Source: Verrucomicrobiota bacterium
GTDB lineage: Bacteria; Verrucomicrobiota; Verrucomicrobiia; Chthoniobacterales; UBA10450
Direction: 5' to 3'
Assembly: GCA_003218375.1 (NCBI GenBank)
Contig: QHNH01000008.1
Coordinates: 217,552-281,551, forward strand
Length of the DNA stretch: 64,000 nt
The translations under genes were made by a program, and so were the position numbers. Within the stretch, counting starts at the first letter, position 1; each line of letters starts with the position of its first letter. Below the pieces are notes generated by a model. That model had not been told where the DNA came from and ran no database searches. It saw nothing but the letters and a program-made list of their open reading frames with translations. This document shows positions 41,635 to 49,400 of the stretch, in pieces.

Positions 41635-42768
41635 TTAGGAAAGGCGTTGCTCGGTGGCTGCCAGCAGCCTGTTCAATGCGCGGCGATGGGGCGAGGGGAT
41701 TGGAATCGAACAAAGCTCTCTGATGGGAAACCAGTTTTGACGCGGAGTTCTTTGCGCGGCGGATTTGTGCGCGTAGACCGCGAGCGTGATGCGGTGATGG
41801 GTGAAAGGGAATTCGGAACGATGCAGCGGCTGAAGCGCGGGCGGCGCGCTCTCTAACCGAGGCAGGATCCACATTCCACGCCAGCGACGTTGGGATTGTT
41901 CGAGCAGGACGCGATGCCGGCGCAGCGCGAAGCCATGATGCTCGGTGCGAAGTTGCAGCGCCGGGCGCGCTTTTTTCCGTGGAAGCACCATCGGCTCCGT
42001 AGTCCGGCAGAATCTTCGCACCGGACACGATAGACACTTGGGCCGAACGCCGCAGACGAGGGCGCCTAATTCCATGAGGGCGGAATTGTGTTGGCCGGTG
42101 TTGCGGCGTGGGACGAGTTGCGCAGCGACGGACCAAAGCCGCTCGCGTCCGGCGCTCGTGTCGATCGGCGTCTGCAGGTCGAAGACGCGGGAGAGGACGC
42201 GGGCGATGTTCGCTTCGACGATCGGGACCGACTGGTTGAAGGCGAAGGTGGCGATGGCGTTCGCGGTGTAGCGTCCAATTCCCGGAAGCTTCCGGATTGA
42301 TTCGAGATCTCGCGGAAACGTGCCGCCATGTTTTTCCATTACGGCGATGGCAGTCGCCCGGAGATTGCGGGCGCGGCTGTAATAGCCGAGCCCTTGCCAG
42401 GCGTGAAGGACGTCATTTTCGGAGGCGGCGGCGAGCGTGGCGAAATCGGGGAAGCGGTGGAGCCACTCATTATAATAAGCGATGACGGTAGCTACCTGGG
42501 TTTGCTGGAGCATGAACTCGGAGACGAGGATGGCGTAGGGATCGGCGCTATGGCGCCAGGGAAGATCGCGGCGATTTTTGCGGTACCAGGAAAGGAGGGC
42601 GCGCCGGAATGAGGCTGCGTCCGGATCGAGGTTCGCGTTGATAAAGAAAACGTCGAACGCCCAACGCCGAACGTCCAACGCCGAATTCAGAGTCTTTATT
42701 CGAGATTGGACGTTGGGCGTTCGGCGTTGGACGTTTGCCCCTTCCAAAGGATGACTTCCTATACTCAC
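41635..42768 (-). CDS. mutY: A/G-specific adenine glycosylase (MutY-like), start within a repeat
   Basis: Up to 377 residues; the first ~40 are translated heptamer repeat, and the family part begins near [25 protein letters not shown], so the true start is uncertain. Present: catalytic Glu in [11 protein letters not shown], helix-hairpin-helix [17 protein letters not shown], iron-sulfur Cys spacing C-x6-C-x2-C-x5-C ([16 protein letters not shown]), and a C-terminal NUDIX-like MutT domain. The usual second catalytic Asp after the hairpin is Glu here ([11 protein letters not shown]). Removes adenine opposite 8-oxoguanine. Divergent from the RNase HIII gene. Confidence 0.87.
   Translation of the reverse strand: MSIGSHPLEGANVQRRTPNVQSRIKTLNSALDVRRWAFDVFFINANLDPDAASFRRALLSWYRKNRRDLPWRHSADPYAILVSEFMLQQTQVATVIAYYNEWLHRFPDFATLAAASENDVLHAWQGLGYYSRARNLRATAIAVMEKHGGTFPRDLESIRKLPGIGRYTANAIATFAFNQSVPIVEANIARVLSRVFDLQTPIDTSAGRERLWSVAAQLVPRRNTGQHNSALMELGALVCGVRPKCLSCPVRRFCRTTEPMVLPRKKARPALQLRTEHHGFALRRHRVLLEQSQRRWRGMWILPRLESAPPALQPLHRSEFPFTHHRITLAVYAHKSAAQRTPRQNWFPIRELCSIPIPSPHRRALNRLLAATEQRLS
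42650..42735. repeat. Heptamer-array inverted pair, family D, copy 2
   Basis: Left arm units: CGTCGAA, CGCCCAA, CGCCGAA, CGTCCAA, CGCCGAA. The right arm is the inverse (TTGGACG, TTGGGCG, TTCGGCG, TTGGACG), with a spacer of about 14 bases. It occupies the divergent region between mutY and the RNase HIII gene. Confidence 0.78.
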
Positions 42769-43698
42769 CCGCTCACATCGGACCAGGCCGCCAAGCTCCG
42801 CGCCTTACTGCAGGACCTCGGCTTTGAGTTTGCGGACCGGCCTTACACGCTTTTCTTCGCGCAGAAGAACAAGCTCAGCGTCGCGGTTTACGAAAAGGGG
42901 CCAAAGATTTTGCTGCAGGGAAAGGGAATCGAGGAATTCGTCCAGTTCGAGTTGGAGCCGAAAATTCTGGAGGAAGCCAAGCTTGGTTACGAAGAAGTCC
43001 ATTCCCCCGAGATGTTCGAGCCCCATTTCGGGATCGACGAAAGCGGCAAGGGCGATTTCTTCGGGCCGCTCGTTATCGCCGGCGTTTACGTCGATCGCGA
43101 CATCGCGAGAAAATTTCTCGACGCCGGCATCCAGGACAGCAAACGGATTGGCTCGGACGCGAAGATCCGGTCGCTGGCCGAAATCATTCGCACCACGCCG
43201 GGCGCGGTAGGCGACACTGTCGCGATCGGACCAGAACGCTACAACGATCTCTACGAAAAGTTCGGGAACCTCAACAGTTTGCTGGGCTGGGGACACGCGC
43301 GGGTGATCGAGAACCTGCTCGAGCGAAAGCCCGATTGCCCGCGCGCGTTGTCGGACAAATTCGCCGATGCCAGTGTGATCCAAGACGCGTTGCTCAAGCA
43401 CGGGCAGACGATCCACCTGGAACAGCGAACGAAAGCGGAATCCGACCTGGCCGTGGCGGCGGCATCGATCCTTGCCCGCGAAGCGTTTATCGACTGGCTC
43501 GAGCGGCGCGGGAAGGCGATGGGGGTGAAGCTAGGTCGCGGCGTTTCGACCGAGGTGAAGGAAGCGGCCAGAAAACTGGTGGAAGCGGGGGGCCCCGACG
43601 CCCTGCGAAAAGTCGCAAAAGTGCATTTCCGGACGGCCCATGATGTCGCGCCCTCCCACTTTTCGGCTCCGCCGCCTCGGCGCTCTTGGCGAAAGTAG
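42751..43698 (+). CDS. rnhC: Ribonuclease HIII
   Basis: 315 residues from the ATG at 42751. An N-terminal TBP-like substrate-binding domain (DUF3378; LGFEFADRPYTLFFAQKNKLSVAVYEKGPKILLQG) precedes the RNase HII/HIII fold with FGIDESGKGDFFGPLVIAG (DEG-type acidic motif), DSKRI and AESDLAVAAASILAREAF. Degrades RNA in RNA-DNA hybrids. The DEXGKG signature with the N-terminal domain distinguishes it from RNase HII. Confidence 0.93.
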   Translation: MTSYTHPLTSDQAAKLRALLQDLGFEFADRPYTLFFAQKNKLSVAVYEKGPKILLQGKGIEEFVQFELEPKILEEAKLGYEEVHSPEMFEPHFGIDESGKGDFFGPLVIAGVYVDRDIARKFLDAGIQDSKRIGSDAKIRSLAEIIRTTPGAVGDTVAIGPERYNDLYEKFGNLNSLLGWGHARVIENLLERKPDCPRALSDKFADASVIQDALLKHGQTIHLEQRTKAESDLAVAAASILAREAFIDWLERRGKAMGVKLGRGVSTEVKEAARKLVEAGGPDALRKVAKVHFRTAHDVAPSHFSAPPPRRSWRK

Positions 43699-43772
43699 AC
43701 CGGTCGCGGCTCGCTACGGCGGCAGGGCAAGCTTCCTGCTACCTAGTTTTTACCTTTGACGCGCCATTTGTG

Positions 43773-44498
43773 GAAACCAGGCTCCTCATATTGAATGCCG
43801 ATCCGGTCTTTCAGGACCGGGCCCTGGCCATTCTCGACGAAATCGACGGCATCGAAACCCGGGTCGTCCGCACGATGTCGGAAGCCGTCTCGGTCTTGCT
43901 CGGGGAGAACTTCGACGGGTTCGTGGTCGAGGGTGAAAACCCGATCGCCATGGAGCAGGCCACCAACGCGCGGCAACATTTCCCCTCGCTCAAAGTTGTC
44001 TGCCTCTCGCCCAAGGCGAAGGACGCCGAGTCCGCGGCGCAGCAGCAGAAGATCACCAGGATTTCGAGCGACAGCAACGAACGGAGCTTGCGCAAACAAT
44101 TGCAAACCTTCATCGAATCCCTCGCCCAAGGTGGCACTCCGGCGGAAGGGATCGATCCCTGCCATTCGCTTATCGGGAATCTGAATCAATTTTCGGCGGC
44201 CGAGATTTTGCAGATGAGCTGCCTGGGCCAGCGCAGCGGACGTTTCACGTTCAAATCGGGCCGCGGCAACAGCGAGATTTACCTCGCGCACGGCTCGGTG
44301 CGGCACGCGGTCTACGGGTCGCTGGAAGGGGAATCGGCGGTCGCGGAAATTTTCCGCTGGCGCCAGGGCCGCTTTTATTTTGAAGAAGGAATCATCAGCC
44401 AGGTCCAGACGGTAGACCGGCCTTGGGCGCACCTGTTGATCGACAATTTGCAGAAGCTCGACGAGACCCTGGAACTTTCCGCGACCGGTCCGCTATGA
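43773..44498 (+). CDS. DUF4388 protein with degenerate receiver-like N-terminus
   Basis: 241 residues from the GTG at 43773; an ATG at 43686 gives 29 extra residues overlapping rnhC. N-terminal half is receiver-like (TRLLILNADPVFQDRALAILDEI) without a clear phospho-Asp. The C-terminal half matches DUF4388: NLNQFSAAEILQMSCLGQRSGRFTFKS, AHGSVRHAVYGSLEGESAVAEIFRWRQGRFYFEEG. DUF4388 proteins are common in gliding or signalling gene sets of environmental bacteria. Translationally coupled to the following coiled-coil gene. Confidence 0.8.
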   Translation, partial: ETRLLILNADPVFQDRALAILDEIDGIETRVVRTMSEAVSVLLGENFDGFVVEGENPIAMEQATNARQHFPSLKVVCLSPKAKDAESAAQQQKITRISSDSNERSLRKQLQTFIESLAQGGTPAEGIDPCHSLIGNLNQFSAAEILQMSCLGQRSGRFTFKSGRGNSEIYLAHGSVRHAVYGSLEGESAVAEIFRWRQGRFYFEEGIISQVQTVDRPWAHLLIDNLQKLDETLELSATGPL

Positions 44499-44926
44499 GA
44501 GATAAAGCCCTCGAAACCCAGCTGCGGCTGCTCACGCTGCAATTGGATAACTGGAAAAAGCTTCACGACCTGATCACCTACGGTCTGGACAAGGCGCGGC
44601 CGATCATTTCGGCGGAACAGGAGCGGCAATTTACCGACATCCGCGCCAATCTCTTGCAGGAGACCGAGCACGTCTTCGGGGCGCTTGGGGTTTTAGGCGA
44701 ACTCTCGGGGCGCGCCATGAACGTGCTTCAGCGCAGCGTCTCGGTGCGCGGGGTGCGCGAGCTTTCGAACGAGGAAGTGCGGCGCCTGGAAACGGAGTGG
44801 AACGGTGTTTTCACCAAGCTTGGCGTGGTCCAGGGGCAGTTGAAATCCCGCCGGAAATCGCTCGCGGAACAGAGCGCGATTTCCTATTACCTCAGCCGCG
44901 TGTTCAGCCGTCCGGCGACGGCCTAG
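44495..44926 (+). CDS. Coiled-coil protein, hypothetical
   Basis: 143 residues from the ATG overlapping the DUF4388 stop (ATGA). Almost wholly helical with heptad-like Leu/Ile spacing (LETQLRLLTLQLDNWKKLHDLI; VRRLETEWNGVFTKLGVVQGQLKSRRKSL). No family recognised. Coupling suggests it works with the DUF4388 protein. Confidence 0.75.
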   Translation: MRDKALETQLRLLTLQLDNWKKLHDLITYGLDKARPIISAEQERQFTDIRANLLQETEHVFGALGVLGELSGRAMNVLQRSVSVRGVRELSNEEVRRLETEWNGVFTKLGVVQGQLKSRRKSLAEQSAISYYLSRVFSRPATA

Positions 44927-44946
44927 GGCGCAATTTGGCGCGCAAA

Positions 44947-44970
44947 CCGGCCTGGGGGCAGGCCGGCTCC
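44947..44970 (-). repeat. GGAG-headed REP hairpin (family I, copy 2)
   Basis: Read on the minus strand: GGAG plus CCGGCCTGCCCCCAGGCCGG. The loop and inner stem match the left hairpin at 29832, and the outer pair is changed from A-T to C-G on both sides. Confidence 0.6.
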
Positions 44971-45040
44971 AATCCCGGCACCGCAATTTAATTGCAATTG
45001 GTGCCCACCGGCTTAGTGACGGGAGACGATTACCTTATGT

Positions 45041-45403
45041 ATGGCGAAGCTCACCAAGAGAGACATCGTTGTGGCCATCAGCAACCAGACGGGGATGGTG
45101 CAGCACGACGTTTTTGACGTCGTGCAGCGGACGCTCGACCACATTACTAACAGCCTGGCGAACAACGTTGCCGTGGAACTGCGCAACTTCGGGGTGTTTC
45201 AACCGCGCCTGACCAAGCCGCGCGTAGGCCGTAACCCCAACGAGCCAGGCAGCAGTTTTGTGATCCCGTCGCGGGCAACCGTAAAGTTCAAGGCCGGCAA
45301 GATCATGCGCCAACGCGTGGAGAAACTTTCCCGCGAATTGAAGGAAGCCTCCGAGCGCAAAGCGGCCGAGCAGAGCGCAGCGAGCGTTCCGTCTTCTAAT
45401 TAA
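45041..45403 (+). CDS. HU/IHF-family DNA-binding protein
   Basis: 120 residues. MAKLTKRDIVVAISNQTGM, LRNFGVFQPRLTKPRVGRNPN (tip of the beta arms) and VIPSRATVKFKAGKIMRQRV are the family blocks, plus a ~25-residue charged C-terminal tail. Bends DNA and organises the nucleoid. The following 600 bases hold no gene but carry the 21-bp array (45483-45797). Confidence 0.92.
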   Translation: MAKLTKRDIVVAISNQTGMVQHDVFDVVQRTLDHITNSLANNVAVELRNFGVFQPRLTKPRVGRNPNEPGSSFVIPSRATVKFKAGKIMRQRVEKLSRELKEASERKAAEQSAASVPSSN

Positions 45404-45482
45404 GAACATTCGTTCCCGGCCTCCGGCGCGCCCGCGTACGGCCAAGCCAAGGCCGCTGCCCGAATGACTCCCACCGTAACCC

Positions 45483-45797
45483 CTCCAGCCACGGCGGGAC
45501 CGGAATCATCCCGGGCTGGAAATGCCCCAACCGTGGCTTCGCCGCGTCCAGCCGTGGATTCAGGCGCTCGATCGCTGGCTGCATCGCGTCCAGCCAAGGC
45601 TGGGACGCTTCGGTCCCGGGCTGGAACGCTCGCCGCCGCGGCTGGCCGCCGCCTGCCCGGGAATGGCTGGCTCCAGCTTTGGCTGGATCGCTTCCATCCG
45701 TGGCTGGGAGCATGGCCGCCGAGACAGGCCACATCCAGCCACGGCTGGAGGGCTGCACGACTCGGCAATGATGGTGGCATCCATGGCAGGAAGCGCC
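45483..45797. repeat. Degenerate 21-bp tandem repeat array (about 15 units)
   Basis: Units stay in 21-base register, for example CTCCAGCCACGG... , GTCCAGCCGTGG..., GTCCAGCCAAGG..., TTCCATCCGTGG... and CCAGCCACGGCTGGAGGG. Consensus core TCCAGCCGTGGCTGGGA, nearly palindromic. All three plus frames and two minus frames are largely open because the array lacks stop codons; in one minus frame it reads as heptad-like (Q/N/K)P(W/R)LD units, but no start, ribosome-binding site or family supports coding. The rest of 45404-46011 holds only the direct-repeat block at 45891. Confidence 0.7.
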
Positions 45798-45890
45798 CAA
45801 TCCCAGGATTCGCCTCTCATTCCCGGAATCAGCGGCGAAGCCGCGGTTTTGTTTAGGATTTTCCGTGCCCTTGCCGAGATCCACAGGGCA

Positions 45891-45932
45891 ACTCTGTTCT
45901 CAAAGTGTTCCTAACTGTTCTCAAACTGTTTC
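45891..45932 (+). promoter_or_regulatory. Tandem ~10-bp direct repeats upstream of the RHS operon
   Basis: Four units in exact 10-base register: ACTCTGTTCT, CAAAGTGTTC, CTAACTGTTC, TCAAACTGTT. It ends about 80 bases before the ATG at 46012. Matches the block at 6217-6250 over about 34 positions. Confidence 0.5.
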
Positions 45933-46011
45933 AGTAGCGCGTCGCCGCCAGGTCGCGTAAACACGCCGCCATCAAACGCGAATAATTCGCGCCAGTTATC
46001 ACCTCCAACCC

Positions 46012-46482
46012 ATGAAACATCATAATCATCTCCATCGTCGAGGGCTCGTCGCGACCCTCCTCTTTACCGGACTCACGGCCATAACTTTCGTTTCCTTGAG
46101 AGCCGACGAACTTTTGGCGCGCGCCGAAATCACCCGGCCGGCCCACGGTATTCGCCACGTCCTCGAGAGCACGGATGCCCGCATCAACATCGAACCGAAC
46201 GAGACAATTCATCTTGACCTGCATCTCTCGGTCAGTCGCGGCATCGCGCGGATCGTGGCGCCGAACGGTGGGGCCTTCAATGCCGGCAAGAAAACCTTGG
46301 AAGTGGACACGGCGAAGAATGGCCCGGCGCTCAGCTTCGATTTTTCCGCGGGGCCAAACCCTGGCCGCTACACCGTAGAAGTCACTCACGGCAACGCCAC
46401 CCGTACGTTTGAATTCTGGGCCGGTCAGGAACCGCCCCAGGGCAAGCCCGGTCCCACCCTCACTTTCAACGGCAATCACTAG
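46012..46482 (+). CDS. Small secreted protein upstream of the RHS gene, hypothetical
   Basis: 156 residues. Hydrophobic signal-like segment at about residues 10-28, then a beta-sandwich-like domain with LHLDLHLSVSRGIARIVAPNGGAFNAG and NPGRYTVEVTHGNATRTFEFW, reminiscent of an Ig-like or pre-peptidase C-terminal fold. Nine bases before the RHS start, so clearly co-transcribed. May assist secretion or anchoring of the RHS protein; no family assigned. Confidence 0.75.
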   Translation: MKHHNHLHRRGLVATLLFTGLTAITFVSLRADELLARAEITRPAHGIRHVLESTDARINIEPNETIHLDLHLSVSRGIARIVAPNGGAFNAGKKTLEVDTAKNGPALSFDFSAGPNPGRYTVEVTHGNATRTFEFWAGQEPPQGKPGPTLTFNGNH

Positions 46483-46491
46483 AACTTTCCC

Positions 46492-49400
46492 ATGAAACTT
46501 CGCTCTTATTTCTTCCTCCTTTCGTTCTTTTTCACGCTTGTCCTCGCGGCTATTCCCCTCACCTTGCACGCGCAAGCCCAGTACGAGATCGGCTGCGGTA
46601 ACGACGAACTCGACGATCCCGGCGATCCTCTTTCGGACGATCCCGAGGATGATTCTGGCTCGGATTGGATCGGTGACCCGATCGACCCGCACAAAGGCAA
46701 CGTGCATCGGGATGTCACGGACATCAGCACGTTCGGGCCGGCGCCGATCGTCTTCGCGCGCAACCTGAACAGCCGAACGACAGACTTCAACGATCCCTAC
46801 TGGGAACTCGGTTACAAGCAAAGCTGGCAGCACAACTGGAATTACGAGGTGCGGCAACTCACGACAAAAACCTACGGGTTCTTCGACATTAAAGTCCGTT
46901 ATCCCGATGGCAATGACGTTAACTTCAAAGCCACGGACAGCACCGGCACCCAGTTAGCCCCGCCTGCGAACAGCGGCGATCGTCTCTACCGTTGGACCGG
47001 TTCGAAGGTCGGATACACGATGATCAGGCCCGACGGGAAAGAATACGATTTCTGGCGGTATCTCTCGCCAAAGTTTCATCTCACGCAGGTGCGCAACGGC
47101 CTGGGCTACTCGTGGGATTGTACCTACGATTCCAACCAGCAGCTCTCGAAGATCGCTAACAATTTTGGAAGCTGGATCCAGATCGGCCACGAAACCGGAC
47201 CGGACGGAGTGTTGCGCATCAGTGGCGTTTCGACCAATGACGGACGGACTGTGACCTATAACTACACGGCTTGGCCGGGCACCGGCAAGTCAGTCCTGGC
47301 CGGGGTGAACTATCCCGGCGGTGAGCAAGCCGCCTACTCCTACGTCACGGCCGACACGGCTTCGGCGACGGCGCGCCCGCTCCTCGCGGAGACATTCGAT
47401 CCCAAAGGTCGCACGGGAGCCCAGATGAAGTACTCCTACAACTACAACGCGATTTCCTATGGCAGCGTCATCACCGGGACGGCCCTGGAGAATCGCAGCG
47501 CCGTCACCGACACTCTGATCGCGCAGATGCCGATGGGCAGCGGCAATCATCCGCAGATTCTTGCCGGCAACGGCGGCGAGATCACGCGGACGTACGTGAA
47601 TGGGTTGCTCAGCCAAAAGATCGACGCGGCCGGACGAGGCATTAGCCTTGCCCGTGACGCCGGCGGTTTCGGCTTCGTGAGCAGCCGCACGGAAGCGGGA
47701 ACCGGCGCGGTCATTGGTTATGGGCGCGATTACGCCGGACGCGTTTTGTCGCGCACCGACGCGCTCGGGAATGCCAGCACGAATTCTTACAATGCAAAAG
47801 GCTTCCTCATCGCCCACTCGGATGAGCTCGGCCACACGGCGACCATCACCCGCGACACAGTAAACAGCCGGCCGGTGCGGGTCGACTATTCGGACGGCGG
47901 TTATGAAGTCTGGACCTATAATGCGAAAAGCCAGCCGGCGACCCACCAGTTGCGGAACGGCGGCACGGAAACCTTCAGCTACGACGGTTTAGGCAACCTG
48001 ACCACCCGCACCGACGCTCTCGGTAACTCGGTCCGCTACACCTACTACCCGACCGGACTGGTTTCCTCAGCCACCGATGGCCTCCTCAACACCACTTCGT
48101 TCATTTACAACTGGCGAGGCCAGGTGCTGACGATCACCCATCCCGATAGCACGACCATATCGTACGAGTACGACCTCTTCGGCAACCGGATTGCGGCGAC
48201 TGATGAGCTGGGTCACACCACGCATTACACCTACGATGAATTCAACCGGCCCAAGACCATCATCGATCCGCTAGGCCGAACGACCACTTACGAATACGGG
48301 CAGGCGCCCGATTCGCCCGAGACCGGCTACATGCGCAAAATCGGCCGCATCATTTTGCCCTCCGGCAAGAAGATCGAATACACCTACGATCTCGCCGGAC
48401 GACGCCTCACCCAGACGGTCGGCGCCGGCGCCGCCGAAGCGGCGACCACGAGTTACGGCTACGACATTGCCGGCAACCTGACCTCGACAACCGATCCGCG
48501 AGGCAAGACTTCCACCTTTACCTATGACGCGCGTCATCAGCGGAAGTCCGCGACCGATCCGCTCGGCCGCACGACCCTATGGGACTACGACTATCGCGGC
48601 AATAAGATCAGTGAGACCCGGCCAGACGGCGGCGTAACCCATTTCGCCTACGATAATCGCAATCGGCTCGTGCAAACGACCGATCCGGCTGGTCATGTCA
48701 CGGCGCAGACCTACGATAGCGCGGGTAATATTGCCTCCATCACGGACGCGCGGAATAACACCTACCGATATACCTACGATTCGCGAAACCGGAAGACGTC
48801 AATGATTTATCCTGACGGCTCGCACGAAGACTACACCTATGACGCAGTCGGAAATCTTGCCTCCTACAAAACGCGGGCCGGGCAGATTCGGACGGCGACT
48901 TATGACAATCGCAATCGCGAGACCGGCTTCGCCTGGAACGACAGCACTCCAGGCGCGACCAGTGTTTACGATGCCGCCAACAAGATCCTGGCCCTGAACA
49001 GCAGTGTGAGCGCCCTGAGTTATGCCTACGACGATGCTGGACAACTCCTGAGTGAGACCCAGAATATCAGCGGCGGCGGAGGCGCCGAGATCGTCGATTA
49101 CAGCTATGACGCCGATGGCAATCGGCTGACCACGGGCTATCCGACGAGCGACGTCATCTCGTACGAGTACAGCGCGCGCAATCAACTCGTGGAGATTTCT
49201 GACGGAGGCGCGAATCCGCTGGCGACCTATGCCTACGATCTTAACGGCAACCGGATCAGCCGGAGCGTCGAGAACGGGACCGCCGTCAATTACGCCTACG
49301 ACAACACCAGCCGCGGGCTGAGCGTCGATCAGATCAACAGCGCCGGAAGTTTCGCCAAGGTTGATTACACGCTCGATTCAGTAAACAACCGGACGAGCCG

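Noticed and set aside
41591..42136. N-terminal extension of trpB by 180 codons
   Set aside because: Overlaps mutY in antisense-like frame use and includes translated heptamer repeat; TrpB family starts at MPAYQQLP.
45483..45797. CRISPR array
   Set aside because: Units are contiguous, 21 bases and degenerate; there are no unique spacers of constant length and no cas genes.
45396..45884. Minus-strand 162-codon frame through the 21-bp array
   Set aside because: Several frames are open at once because the repeat lacks stop codons; no ribosome-binding site or family. Kept only as an alternative reading of the array.
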